Position numbers and translations under genes: made by a program
The notes under the pieces: generated by a model
What the model was told of the DNA's origin: nothing
Seen by the model: the letters and a program-made list of their open reading frames with translations, nothing else
Database searches by the model: none
Origin: Virgibacillus proomii
GTDB lineage: Bacteria > Bacillota > Bacilli > Bacillales > Amphibacillaceae
Direction of reading: 5' to 3'
Assembly (NCBI RefSeq): GCF_900162615.1
Contig: NZ_FUFN01000010.1
Span: 1,370,149 to 1,434,148, forward strand
Length of the DNA: 64,000 nucleotides
Shown here: one piece after another, positions 16,230 to 25,005 of the stretch
Layout: every line of letters starts with the position of its first letter
Position numbering within the stretch: position 1 is the first letter of the stretch

Positions 16230-16593
16230 GGGGACGTTACGGATTCGACAGGGATAGATTGAGCTCAGGTTGCACGTCGAGGTTACGACTCGTAAAACGT
16301 TATGCCTAAATATAACTGGCAAAACAAACAATAACACTGCTTTAGCAGCTGCGTAAGCATTGCTAAGCGATCCTTCCTGCTATCGCCCGTGTAGCAGATT
16401 GAAGGGTCTCAAACGTAAGCGGGCTATACCGTCATTCACCGCCTGAGGATGATGGCAGAATTGAATCAGGCTAGCTGCTTGAAAGCCTGTCGGTAGGCTG
16501 CAGAGTAAGCGAAAACGAATATACCGGCTAAGCGTGTAGAAGCCTGAGTGGCAATATCTCTGGACGTGGGTTCGACTCCCACCGTCTCCACCA
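16230..16593 (+). ncRNA. ssrA: Transfer-messenger RNA (tmRNA)
   Basis: The 5' end GGGGACGTTACGGATTCGAC and 3' end GTGGGTTCGACTCCCACCGT-CTCCACCA form the tRNA-like domain with encoded CCA. The tag frame at 16318-16356 reads GKTNNNTALAAA followed by TAA; the codon before it (ACT) could extend the tag by one residue, so the exact resume codon is uncertain. The product rescues stalled ribosomes with SmpB. Its 3' end is the attachment site of the decayed island that follows. A tyrosine-recombinase remnant begins 52 bases downstream. Confidence 0.97.
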
Positions 16594-16596
16594 AAT
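16574..16596 (+). repeat. att core (left) at the ssrA 3' end
   Basis: GACTCCCACCGTCTCCACCA followed by AAT is repeated at 23278-23300 with one mismatch. Similarity continues loosely for some 35 bases, through ATTGGTGTGACAAGGATTTA. This marks ssrA as the integration target. Confidence 0.75.
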
Positions 16597-16644
16597 ACAT
16601 ACAATCATTGGTGTGACAAGGATTTAAAATTACTGGTAACACTT

Positions 16645-17578
16645 TCACTTAAATTGATATACTTTAGCGGGTTTGAAGTCGTCTTCCATTTTCGAAACGG
16701 CTTCTTTTTCAGTTGACGGGTAAAGATGGCTATAGGTGTTTAATGTCGTTGAAACATTTCCATGACCAAGTCTTTGAGCAATTACAGACACTATTGTATT
16801 TTGGTTTATTAAATAACTAGCATGCGAGTGCCTAAAGTCATGCAAATGTATTTTTTAACTCCGGACGCTTTTATATATTCCTCATATTTGCGGTCAAGTG
16901 TAGTAGTTGAAATATGTTTATGGAATTCCCCGAACACTACATAAGACATTTTTGAATTAGAGACTTGATAATAATGTCATAACGTGGTTTGGCATTATAA
17001 TCTTACGTATTGATGATTGTTTTTTAGGTTTTGTTATAACTCGATTGTAAGATGTTTTGTCTATATTACACGTGTTATTTTAAAGTCAATATCTCCTACG
17101 TTAATGCTAACAGCTCACCTTTCCGCATACCACTATAGTATAAAGTCATAAATAGAGCATAATACATTCTCGTCATCTACAACGCTAATAAACTTTTTAA
17201 ATTCTTCTAACGTTCAATAATTAACGTGTTTATCTTCTTCTATATCTATATTTCCAGCAACGCGTGCTGGATTATCTTTTGCGTATTCCATCCTAATTGA
17301 ATAATTGAAAATGGAGACATAACTGAATGAATCTTCTTTGAATGAGCCGGGGAGTACTTGTCCAATAATTCGTCCTGATACCTTGTAACATCGCCGCTTT
17401 TTACCAAACTTAGGTATTAACTGATTGTCTGCAATACTTTTCATTTTGTTGTAAGATGATTCTTTTCTTCTCTTCTTATACCACTTCAAATATTCTTTTG
17501 CGACAAATTTAAAAGTAGAATCATCTTCATTCTCTTCATCGTCTTCTAAATTAAGAAATGCTTCTGCTTCAGTATATC
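16645..17578 (-). pseudogene. Phage-type tyrosine integrase, broken by several frameshifts and stops
   Basis: Read on the minus strand in pieces: an N-terminal segment at about 17214-17489 (KRRKESSYNKMKSIADNQLI), a central segment EEFKKFISVVDDENVLCSIY...YYSGMRKGELLALT containing the catalytic Arg context, then TTTLDRKYEEYIKASGVKK, and the C-terminal block LHDFRHSHASYLINQNT...IAQRLGHGNVSTTLNTYSHL with the His-Arg-His and Tyr residues. Stops and frame changes separate the pieces, so no full-length enzyme can be made. It sits directly at the ssrA att site, pointing towards it, the standard prophage arrangement. Confidence 0.88.
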
Positions 17579-17707
17579 AAATCCCTTAATGGTTTATATA
17601 TCAATAACCAGTTTGTAGTAGACGATAACGGAGATGTTTCAATTGGAAGATCGAATAATGCACTTTACTTGCTAGAGCTTCAGCGCCTGAATGAATTACT
17701 TAAATAA
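17578..17707 (+). pseudogene. Short C-terminal fragment, phage structural type
   Basis: An open frame ends with TAA at 17705-17707 and reads LNGLYINNQFVVDDNGDVSIGRSNNALYLLELQRLNELLK. It has no start and begins at the junction with the integrase remnant. The style (short beta-rich repeat before a coiled end) suggests a phage tail or baseplate protein tail, but the family is not certain. Confidence 0.4.
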
Positions 17708-17784
17708 GTGTATGTCTGAAAAAGGCTAATTTTCATGTGTTACGTGAATCTAAGATGGACACCATTCTGACAGAGGGAGGTTAT

Positions 17785-18195
17785 ATGAGTTCAACTATTG
17801 ATAATAAGCAGTTACGTAATAAAGAAGTGCTGAAAAAAGCTGTACGGGCTATAGCTGATTACTTAGATCTAAAGCATAAAAAAAGGGGGTTCCAAACCAA
17901 GTAAAGGCAAAGGAACCTATACCGTGAAAAAAGGTAATACTCTTTGGAAAATTGCAAAAGATCACGGTAAGACAGTTAAACAACTCAAAAATTTCTAGTG
18001 ATTTAATTCATTCTGGGCAAAAACGATACCGGTAAGTCAAACAAGCGTAAGGTGATATGAAAACTATTTCATTAGAAAAGCATTGATGTAGATTCAAGCT
18101 TTAGCAACCGTAAAAAACTAGCAGCTAACCACGGCATAAATAATTATCGTGGTACTGCTGCACAAAATTCACAGTTGCTTAATAAATTAAGGTAA
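17785..18195 (+). pseudogene. Phage endolysin (amidase with LysM) remnant
   Basis: GGGAGG and an ATG at 17785 open NKEVLKKAVRAIADYLDLK, which matches the end of an Amidase_3 N-acetylmuramoyl-L-alanine amidase domain. A frame change leads to GTYTVKKGNTLWKIAKDHGK, a LysM peptidoglycan-binding motif. After further disruption comes the tail SFSNRKKLAANHGINNYRGTAAQN ending at 18195. The bulk of the amidase domain is missing and the reading frame is broken at least twice. The tail is duplicated at 23747-23898. It belonged to the lysis module of a prophage integrated at ssrA. Confidence 0.75.
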
Positions 18196-18229
18196 TAAGA
18201 TAGATAGTTGTCGGGGCTTCTTGACAGTC

Positions 18230-18270
18230 AAAAATCTCAAGGTGATTTTTTAATTTCCCTTGAGATTTTT
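18230..18270. terminator. Bidirectional-looking terminator before the MarR gene
   Basis: AAAAATCTCAAGG pairs exactly with CCTTGAGATTTTT (13 base pairs, 15-base loop). It insulates the MarR/NmrA pair from upstream phage debris. Confidence 0.8.
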
Positions 18271-18315
18271 AATTTCGAGATTAGGACAACCTCCTATTGT
18301 TTTTATTTTATATAA

Positions 18316-18327
18316 TTAGTATACTAA
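18316..18327. promoter_or_regulatory. Palindromic operator candidate for the MarR-family regulator
   Basis: TTAGTATACTAA is a perfect 12-base palindrome 20 bases upstream of the GTG start of the MarR gene. Autoregulation through such sites is common for this family; binding here is inferred. Confidence 0.55.
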
Positions 18328-18347
18328 CTATATAGGGAGGTAAGTCT

Positions 18348-18797
18348 GTGAAGGAACAAAAACTAGAAGTCCTTGATTTTGGTTATTTATTAATGAATGC
18401 TGCAAAACAGTTGCGTTATATGTTAAATCAAGCCTTGAGTAATTATGAGGTTACAAGTGGTCAATGGGCTATTTTAAAACAACTACAATATTTTGAAGAA
18501 AATACACAAAGGGAAAATTGTACCAGTATTTTTTTGTCTACACATCTTGGATTTGATAAACCAACCATTTCAGGTATGATTCGCCGTTTAGAAGAAAAAG
18601 AATTGGTAATAAGGGTGAAGCATTCTCGAGATAAGCGCTCCTTTTTCCTTCAGTTAACACCTAAAGCTTATAGGATTATTCCTCAACTTGAAAAGATCAG
18701 TGAGCAAATTACACAAGACTATTTATCTATTTATACGGAAGAAGAAAAAAGGAAATTTTATGTATTATTAGAACAAGCAAACAAAAGGAGTGACTAA
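18348..18797 (+). CDS. MarR-family transcriptional regulator
   Basis: The 149-residue protein has a winged-helix core: YLLMNAAKQLRYMLNQALSNYEVTSGQWAILKQL at the dimer/DNA-binding start, FLSTHLGFDKPTISGMIRRLEEKELVIRVKHSRDKRSFFLQLTPKA spanning the recognition helix and wing (residues about 60-110). GGGAGG at 18335-18340 favours the GTG start at 18348. It overlaps the ribosome binding region of the NmrA-like gene, so the two form an operon. It probably senses a phenolic, quinone or oxidant and controls its partner; the inducer is unknown. The pair is intact although surrounded by broken phage genes. Confidence 0.85.
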   Translation: MKEQKLEVLDFGYLLMNAAKQLRYMLNQALSNYEVTSGQWAILKQLQYFEENTQRENCTSIFLSTHLGFDKPTISGMIRRLEEKELVIRVKHSRDKRSFFLQLTPKAYRIIPQLEKISEQITQDYLSIYTEEEKRKFYVLLEQANKRSD

Positions 18798-18798
18798 T

Positions 18799-19659
18799 TT
18801 GGAAACCATTTTGGTTATTGGTGCTTCAGGAAACATTGGCGCTTCAGTGGTAGGTATATTGGCTAGAAATGATGTTAAAGTACATGCAGCTATCTCTCAA
18901 AAAAAAGAAATAAATCCTTGGGCTGGTAACGATAACGTTAAACCAGTGATTTTTAATTTTTTAGATCAAAGCACTTATGCTAAAGCAATGGAAGGCGTGA
19001 AAAAGGTTTTCTTTGTTCGTCCACCACAATTATCTCATCCAAAAGAAGAAATTTTCCCGTTTCTTACGTATTTAACAACAAAAGCTATTGAGCATGTCGT
19101 GTTTGTTTCTTTGTTAGGAGTAGAAAAAAATCCGTTTACACCGCATCATAAAATTGAAAAAGAAATTGAACGGTTACAGCTTCCTTATACCTTTTTAAGA
19201 CCAAGTTTTTTTATGCAGAATCTTAATACCACACATCGAGAGGATATTCAAAAAAACGGGGATTTATTTATTCCTGCAGGCAAAGCCAAAACTAGTTTTA
19301 TTGATACGCGTGATATAGGAGAAGTAGCGGCCAATTGCTTGCTAAATACATTCAAGCATCTACAACAGAAATACGATCTCACTGGAAAAGAAGCCTTAAC
19401 TTATTATCAAATTGCAGAAATTATGACTACTGTTCTTGGTAAAAAGATTACTTATAGTAAACCATCTCTATGGCATTTTCGTTCTGTAATGGTTCGTCGT
19501 GGTAAACCTAAAGAATATGTGAATGTAATGGTAATGTTATATTTTATTACAAAATTGGGGAATGCGAACAAAGTGACTCCTGTCACTCAACAACTATTAA
19601 AAAGGGAACCGACTTCTTTTAAACAGTATGTTAAAGACTATAGATTAGCTTTTTTATAA
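18799..19659 (+). CDS. NmrA-like NAD(P)-binding oxidoreductase
   Basis: The roughly 286-residue protein begins with a Rossmann motif TILVIGASGNIGASVVGILARN and continues with KVFFVRPPQLSHP, VVFVSLLGVE, LRPSFFMQNL and FIDTRDIGEVAA, typical of atypical short-chain reductases of the NmrA/NAD(P)H-azoreductase type. The frame is open to a GTG at 18790, but AAAGGAG (18784-18790) overlaps that codon, so TTG at 18799, 8 bases downstream, is the better start. The reaction is probably NAD(P)H-dependent reduction or redox sensing. It is translated from the MarR operon and followed by a strong terminator. Confidence 0.85.
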   Translation: METILVIGASGNIGASVVGILARNDVKVHAAISQKKEINPWAGNDNVKPVIFNFLDQSTYAKAMEGVKKVFFVRPPQLSHPKEEIFPFLTYLTTKAIEHVVFVSLLGVEKNPFTPHHKIEKEIERLQLPYTFLRPSFFMQNLNTTHREDIQKNGDLFIPAGKAKTSFIDTRDIGEVAANCLLNTFKHLQQKYDLTGKEALTYYQIAEIMTTVLGKKITYSKPSLWHFRSVMVRRGKPKEYVNVMVMLYFITKLGNANKVTPVTQQLLKREPTSFKQYVKDYRLAFL

Positions 19660-19707
19660 TTTAAGGGTAAAGATATGGGACTGCTGTTTGGGAATTTCCA
19701 CGACAAA

Positions 19708-19758
19708 CCACCTCCCCATAACATAATCGAAATGAGTTATGGGGAGGTGGCTTTTTTT
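19708..19758 (+). terminator. Strong terminator after the NmrA-like gene
   Basis: CCACCTCCCCATAAC pairs perfectly with GTTATGGGGAGGTGG (15 base pairs) followed by CTTTTTTT. Confidence 0.93.
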
Positions 19759-19845
19759 ATTTTTCCATAAACAATTCAATAAATTTAGCCCTTTTAGTAT
19801 AATGCAACTAAAAGGGGAATTAAGTTTCAACTAAGATGAGAGAAG

Positions 19846-21581
19846 ATGTCAATCAAGGCGCTTTATGTAGGGGAATGTCATAGCTTTATCGACAAAACAT
19901 TAGCGCAACTAGAAAAATACATACACAAATTAAAAACATCCAGAAAAGCATAGAAGGCATTACCGCCTTAGAGGAAGCTTTTAAAGGGAAGACAGCCAAT
20001 TCTATTCGAACATTTTACAAAAAGGGACACCAGCCGTTTCTGTTGTTCCTAGAGGGATTCATCGCAAATTACTTGGATACGTTACGAGAGATAAAAAAGT
20101 CTATTAATGAACTGAAACCGGACAGCAATGGAGTTATTCGAGAGGACTTTCTTGCCGATGGTGTTCAAGGAGGACTTAAACGGGCGGAACATATGGCAAT
20201 GATGTTAACCGATGAAGTAAATGTTGTTCTTCGATCGGTCAGGGATATTATTGATGTTAGGGATTTAGATGATGGAGAGTTCCTGGACAAAGTACAACAC
20301 GCAAAGAAAATGACACACAAGACTATTGAAAAGCTTTATCTATTTGATCGGCACAATACAGCTAAGCTAGAGCCCGTGGAGCAAGATATCCATACCATGA
20401 AAAACTATGAAAGTCGAATTAGGGAGCTTGGAAATAGTGGTCAAATAAATAATGCAACGTACCAAGCAAGAAAGATAGTTGATCAAAAGATTCATCAGCA
20501 GCTGATGCAATGTCTCATGAAAAAGGCTGGAAAAAATGCCATAGACTTAGAAGTAATTATGGGAGAGCTCGGCAAACGTTTATTTTCGAAGTTTATCCCA
20601 CTAGCAGCGATTCCGATTAACTATTTGCAGAAACATTTTGGACTGAAAACAATGGATTTCAGCTATCGGGCTATGCATGCCACCCTAGCAGCAACGGGGG
20701 ATAGTTTAACTGCAAGTGAGTTTTCAACCATCGAGCATCTCGTTATTTCAAAAGAAAAGGTTTCGGATTACAAGGGCGTAACGGCAAGGAGTCTATTACA
20801 CTTTAGCTGATGGAGAATTGTAAGGAAGTTTAAATCAGAAACAGGTATAAACTATGAACTAGTTCGTACGATTCCAGCTGATCGACACAAGCCAAAGGAG
20901 CCGGAAAAAAGCTGGTTAGAAAAGACTACTGATGGGATTGTTAAAGCAGGTTTACATGTAGGTTTAGCAGGATATAAGACTGGAAAAGCTGGCTTAAAAG
21001 TTTCCAAAAAGGCCTTAGACTTTGTTATTTTAGATGATGTGAATACTGTTCTTGATTCAGAAGCCTCTGTAGGTGAAAGAATATGGGCGGGAGCTTCTAT
21101 TATTCCAGTGGGAAAAGTTTTCAAGCTAGCTAAAGCTGGCGAAGGTGCGTTTAAATTTGCGAATAAAGGTAAACATACAGCGAAAAGAGCAAGGGATATT
21201 GATGGAAAAAGGCCTAGTTGGAGACAATCTGAAAAAGATGTGGGTACAAACTATCCAGATTATGAAGAACAAAAAGCTTTTAAGAAAGGGAAAGAAGTTC
21301 CATACGGCACCTCAGGAAGTTCACGACCAGACTTTTATTCGACTAAAAAGAGCATTGAAGTAAAGAATTATAATGTAACCTCATCTAGTGGCAGAAGTAG
21401 ATTAATAAATAATGTCGTTAAACAGGTAAATAAAAGAATCGATGATTTACCGAGGGGTACAACACAAACAGTTACTATTGATGTCAGAGGATAACATGTT
21501 TCAAATGATGTTCTTCGAAAAATTAGAGACTCGATTAGGGAAAAATCAGGTGAAAATATTAAGGTTCAATTTATGAGGTGA
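19846..21581 (+). pseudogene. LXG-domain polymorphic toxin with PD-(D/E)XK-like nuclease tip, inactivated
   Basis: The N-terminus (ATG at 19846; SIKALYVGECHSFIDKTLAQLEK) continues after a one-base frame change in an A run near 19914 as IKNIQKSIEGITALEEAFKGKTANSIRTFY...FLEGFIANYLDTL, an LXG domain that targets toxins to the type VII secretion system. After an in-frame TGA at 20808, possibly two compensating shifts, the frame resumes (INYELVRTIPADRHKP), followed by a pretoxin-TG-like linker (VGERIWAGASIIPVGKVFKLA). The C-terminal tip contains RPDFYSTKKSIEVKNYN, a PD...EVK nuclease motif. A TAA at 21492, one change from CAA, cuts off HVSNDVLRKIRDSIREK. At least three lesions inactivate it. Confidence 0.82.
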
Positions 21582-21586
21582 TTTAA

Positions 21587-22003
21587 ATGGCAGTTGGTTT
21601 TAGAATAGATTTCTTGTGGTATCAGATTGGACATGGCGACTTTTTGCATTCATTTTTTTCAACAATTAGCTTTCATTTAGAGCCAGAGGGTTGGGGAACT
21701 AAGTATCCATATCTTCTAAAGAAATTATATCAAGGTAAACTAAGTTGGAAGGATGCACCAAAAGCTTTGGAAGAACTTAATTCTATCCAAAAACAATTAA
21801 AGCATTACGGCCCTGATAAAGTAATATGGGATATTGAAGATTTATCTAAAAAGCCTCCATGGAAAGATAATATTAGTTCTGAAATAACTGATTTATCGAA
21901 TTACTTTGTTACAAGCGATGGCAGAGATTTAATCGAGGTTCTGAAAAGAGCATTACAGGATTCAATAAACGAAAAGATTGATTTAGAAATTGCAAGCCTA
22001 TAG
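21587..22003 (+). CDS. Immunity protein of the Imm70 type
   Basis: The intact 138-residue protein starts MAVGFRIDFLWYQIGHGDFLHSFFSTIS and contains PEGWGTKYPYLLKKLYQGKL, VIWDIEDLSKKPPW and SNYFVTSDGRDLIEVL, which I recognise as the Imm70 immunity family found beside LXG toxins. GAGGTGA upstream lies in the last codons of the toxin frame, so it was translationally coupled to it. It should neutralise the nuclease tip in the cytoplasm. The toxin is dead while this gene is intact, so it may protect against related toxins of neighbouring strains. The Imm70 assignment is by recall of the family pattern. Confidence 0.75.
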   Translation: MAVGFRIDFLWYQIGHGDFLHSFFSTISFHLEPEGWGTKYPYLLKKLYQGKLSWKDAPKALEELNSIQKQLKHYGPDKVIWDIEDLSKKPPWKDNISSEITDLSNYFVTSDGRDLIEVLKRALQDSINEKIDLEIASL

Positions 22004-22049
22004 ACAAGATGGCGTATACGATGTTTTTAATAAAAAATTAACTATGATT

Positions 22050-22072
22050 GCCTACTCCGGGTAGGCTTTTTT
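22050..22072 (+). terminator. Terminator after the immunity gene
   Basis: GCCTAC pairs with GTAGGC around a TCCGG loop, followed by TTTTTT. Confidence 0.8.
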
Positions 22073-22158
22073 CTATGGGGAACACAGTGCTAGTTTACAA
22101 AAAATATTATTATTAATAAGATATGAGTAATAACGGTAAAAAACAACGGAGGGAAATT

Positions 22159-23132
22159 ATGGGGTTATTCTCGGATTTCAAAAAAGAGTTATCTGGAATA
22201 AAACAGCAGTTTAAAGAGGGTACTATTAAAGCTAAAGAAGATTTTAAAAAAACTAAGGTAGATTTTAAAAAAATGTAGAAGAGACTAAGGCAGATTCTAA
22301 AAAAGGTTTAGTAGAAACTAATACGGATTTTAAAGACAATACCAAAAAAAATAAAAAGTATTTAAATGAAGAGTCAGAAAAAATAAAAAGAGATCACAAA
22401 GAAGGTTCGAAAAAAATCATTGAAGACTTCCGAAAAGAAAAAAAGCAGGCTGACGAGAAGTTTGCTATAAGCAAGAAACAAATGAAAGAGGATTATAGAA
22501 AAAGTAATGCAGAAGCCAGAGAACAAACTGATAAAAAATATGAAGAAAAAAAGCAGCGGATTTATAAGGAATACGAAGAAAAAAAGAAACTGATAGAATT
22601 GGTAGCAAGAAGCCAAAAGGTGAAACTGCAAATACTTAACGGTGCGAACGACTTGGGTTATTCGGGTCGCCGTTATGAGATGCTTCAATTCAATGCAGGG
22701 GAAGTCCAATTTATAGTAAATGGCAAGCTCCAGGATGAGGTATTTACTTTCATAAAATTTGAAAGAACTGAAAACATCAAGAAGAGTGCTTTAGATGTAG
22801 CCGGCTGGACTTTTGCAGGAAGCATGTTGTGGGGAAAAACTGGAGCATTAGCAGCAGGGCTTGGGGATCAAGCAGGAAAGGACAAATCAACTGCGGCATT
22901 ATTCCTGCTTAATAAAGAAACCCAAAAGAAAATAATGCTTATCATAAAATGCGATAGTAAAACACTTGAGAAATTATCTCGTTTTACTTTTACACAAGAA
23001 GAATTTGAGCAAACGCAAACTAGTTCTGCAGATAAATATGTGCAGCTTGAAAAAATAGCAAAATTAAAAGAGCAAGGTGTGTTAACTGAGGTTGAGTTCC
23101 AACGAGAGAAAGAGAGAATACTAAGTGAATAA
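22159..23132 (+). pseudogene. Charged coiled-coil protein with C-terminal SHOCT domain, frameshifted
   Basis: GGAGGG and the ATG at 22159 start MGLFSDFKKELSGIKQQFKEG. After an A7 run at about 22267-22273 the frame ends at once (TAG), while the next frame continues without stops through a Lys/Glu-rich coiled coil (KKIIEDFRKEKKQADEKFA) to 23132. One additional A restores a single protein of about 324 residues. The second half has VAGWTFAGSMLWGKTGALAAGL, a glycine-rich hydrophobic patch, and ends VQLEKIAKLKEQGVLTEVEF, a SHOCT domain. Function unknown. It could be a real lesion, phase variation at the A run, or an assembly error. Confidence 0.65.
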
Positions 23133-23135
23133 ACT

Positions 23136-23167
23136 AGAGAAGGTTGTTATGCCTTCTCTTTTTTTGT
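23136..23167 (+). terminator. Terminator after the SHOCT gene
   Basis: AGAGAAGG pairs with CCTTCTCT, followed by TTTTTTT. Confidence 0.85.
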
Positions 23168-23277
23168 GGTAACAAACCAGTAAAAGTACTTGTTTATTTT
23201 CTTTAAACACAATAGAAACAATGTTTAACCATCAACAATTATGAGCATTAATGAAATATAACTTTAACCAACTAAGT

Positions 23278-23300
23278 GACTCCCACCGTCTCCATCAAAT
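23278..23300 (+). repeat. Second att-like core (copy of the ssrA 3' end)
   Basis: GACTCCCACCGTCTCCATCA followed by AAT repeats the ssrA end at 16574-16596 with one mismatch. It is followed by a related sequence and by another integrase C-terminal remnant, as expected for a second element integrated in tandem. Confidence 0.75.
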
Positions 23301-23396
23301 GTTTATAAACATTGATGCGACAGGGATTTAAAAAGCTTGGCAAGAATCTTGGTAAGAAATTATTTTTGCCTAATGCAAAACTAAGCATTTTTAAAC

Positions 23397-23560
23397 TCAA
23401 TAATTTTTTGCTGGCTTGAAGTCGTCTTCCACTTGAAGGACGTCTTCTTTTTCTGTGCTTGTGGATATAAATGGCTATATATTTAGGGTAGTTGAGATAT
23501 CACTGTGTCCTAACCTTTGTGCAATTAGGGATGGAATAGTATTTTTATTAATATTTTTAA
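23397..23560 (-). pseudogene. C-terminal remnant of a second tyrosine integrase
   Basis: On the minus strand the sequence reads NKNTIPSLIAQRLGHSDIST, then TLNI, a stop, and after it STEKEDVLQVEDDFKPAKNY. This aligns with the first integrase end at 16645-16845 (QNTIVSVIAQRLGHGNVSTT...EKEAVSKMEDDFKPAK). The active-site Tyr has been lost and a stop interrupts the fragment. It lies next to the second att-like core, mirroring the first copy. Confidence 0.82.
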
Positions 23561-23593
23561 CTTAAAGAGCATCTCAAACGAGGTGCTTTTTTC

Positions 23594-23794
23594 ATGCCCA
23601 TAAACAGGAGGTTGAATATAAGTGAGCAAAGACCTTGGTACACCAATAAGGATTTATTTGAACAAATTAACTCCATGCGTGGTGACTTTAGAGGTTTAAG
23701 CAATGAAATGCAGGAAACACGGAAAATTATAAAAAACAGTAAAGGGGATATGAAAACTAATTCATTAGCGGATTACTTGAAAGCATTGATGTAG
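23594..23794 (+). CDS. Small phage-derived protein, holin/lysis-region type, fused to a lysin tail
   Basis: The 66-codon frame includes EQRPWYTNKDLFEQINSMRGDFRGLSNEMQETRKIIKN, a short coiled-coil style seen in small proteins near holin genes in Bacillus phages. It then runs into the endolysin tail sequence (SLADYLKAL). AGGAGG at 23606-23611 lies downstream of the ATG at 23594, so the true start is unclear; TTG at 23612 is too close to it. Probably a deletion product joining two lysis-module genes. Confidence 0.4.
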   Translation: MPINRRLNISEQRPWYTNKDLFEQINSMRGDFRGLSNEMQETRKIIKNSKGDMKTNSLADYLKALM

Positions 23795-23898
23795 ATTCAA
23801 GCTTTAGTAACCGTAAAAAACTAGCAGCTAAGCACGGTATAAAGAATTATCGTGGTACTGCTGCACAAAATTCACGGTTGCTTAATAAATTGAGATAA
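23747..23898 (+). repeat. Second copy of the endolysin tail
   Basis: About 150 bases nearly identical to 18052-18195. After the small frame ends, it still encodes SSFSNRKKLAAKHGIKNYRG-TAAQNSRLLNKLR in another frame. The two copies bracket the MarR/NmrA, toxin/immunity and SHOCT cargo. Confidence 0.75.
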
Positions 23899-23904
23899 TA
23901 AAAT

Positions 23905-23930
23905 AAGCCCCTTGTTGGTTGAGGGGCTTC
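23905..23930 (+). terminator. Terminator after the second lysin tail
   Basis: AAGCCCCT pairs with AGGGGCTT around a TGTTGGTTG loop. The T tract is short. Confidence 0.6.
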
Positions 23931-24243
23931 CAAGGTGGGATTTGGAAGTTATAAGCTTCCTGTATTTTTAGTTTGTCCATGATTTTAGAAACTAAAACTT
24001 ACTTGAAATCAGAACAATATAGTGATGGAAAGTACGAGGAGTATACAGGGAGTTATGCAAAGCGGGTATTATTATGAAAAATCTTTAAAGCAGTCGATGC
24101 TTAGTTCAACATTTTAAGATGGCTGTACCATAACAACATTTGTTATAATAATACAGATGGGATTAAGACTATTCCTTAAATAAAAAAAGCTAAGGTGTTT
24201 GAATCAAAAGCAAAATAAAAGTTAGTAAGGTAGGTCACTGATA
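23931..24243. other. Intergenic stretch within the island's right flank
   Basis: No complete gene. A short open stretch (YLKSEQYSDGKYEEYTGSYA-like) near 24000-24065 could be a protein scrap but matches nothing I know. Confidence 0.3.
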
Positions 24244-24576
24244 ATGAAGAAAAACACAATGGTTGCATTAATTTTAATTTGCAGTAGCTTGTCACTTATA
24301 TTTATAGCTTGGATATTTGTTATTGGAGACCATGGTTCAACAGATGAATTCAATGCTAAAAATTGGCCAAAAACAAAAGAAAAAGCTATACAAACTACTG
24401 TTGATTACTTTAAAAAAGAAAAGAATCTTGAGGTTACAGTAGACGAAGTAAGTTCTTCAGGAGAATATGCCTCACATGAAATATATTTAAAAGGACATGT
24501 CACCAATAATAAACAAGAAAAGTTTTCTGTTACATTGGATTCATCCAAAAATTTTAAAGTTATATCCATAAACTGA
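24244..24576 (+). CDS. Small membrane-anchored or secreted protein, unknown function
   Basis: The 110-residue product has one N-terminal hydrophobic segment (residues 7-28, MVALILICSSLSLIFIAWIF) without a clear signal-peptidase site, then an extracellular domain: NWPKTKEKAIQTTVDYFKKEKNLEVTVDEV, ending in beta-strand-like sequence. A tyrosine-poor, lysine-rich domain of this type resembles small DUF1433-like proteins, but I am not sure. A TAAGGTAGG ribosome-binding-like sequence lies about 8 bases before the ATG. Its 3' end reaches the IS110 scrap. Confidence 0.6.
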   Translation: MKKNTMVALILICSSLSLIFIAWIFVIGDHGSTDEFNAKNWPKTKEKAIQTTVDYFKKEKNLEVTVDEVSSSGEYASHEIYLKGHVTNNKQEKFSVTLDSSKNFKVISIN

Positions 24577-24599
24577 ATATTTAAGAAGTGTAAATAATA

Positions 24600-24893
24600 C
24601 GTCTTCTACATATAGTATGGCGTGTAAAATAAGGTGAGTTGCCACTTTCAAGAACTTATTTATACAAGCTATCACCGCAACCTTATGAGGTTTCCTCTGA
24701 GGTTGTTTTTTCAATTTGTCAAAATAATCAACGATAGGTTTTTTCCTTTTTTTCGTAATAATCATGGAAAAAATCATAAAATATTTTTTTCGCAGTTTCT
24801 TATTTCCACGTTTATTGATACGATCTTTATATCGTTTATTTCCTGATTGATAACGCATAATATCGATTCCAACGTATCTATTAAGTTGTTTAG
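24600..24893 (-). pseudogene. IS110-family transposase, C-terminal scrap
   Basis: On the minus strand the frame reads QLNRYVGIDIMRYQSGNKRY, KDRINKRGNKKLRKKYF and YDKL-like YFDKLKKQPQRKPHKVAVI, then ACINKFLKVATHLI. This is the Transposase_20 end of IS110/IS1111 elements. The catalytic N-terminal half is absent. It marks an old insertion at the right edge of the island. Confidence 0.82.
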
Positions 24894-24966
24894 ATTTTTA
24901 AGGGTCGTAAATCTCCTATTTACATAGCTATTCATCTAACAAAACGAACATGTTATTAGCTAAAGA

Positions 24967-25005
24967 AAAAAGGCATAAGCATAGGAAATTTGCTTATGCC
25001 TTTTT
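24967..25005. terminator. Strong terminator-like hairpin
   Basis: AAAAAGGCATAAGCA pairs with TGCTTATGCCTTTTT and extra Ts follow on the plus strand. Confidence 0.8.

Noticed and set aside
16380..16648. Minus-strand frames (60-74 codons) over ssrA
   Set aside because: Antisense to tmRNA, a frequent source of false protein annotations.
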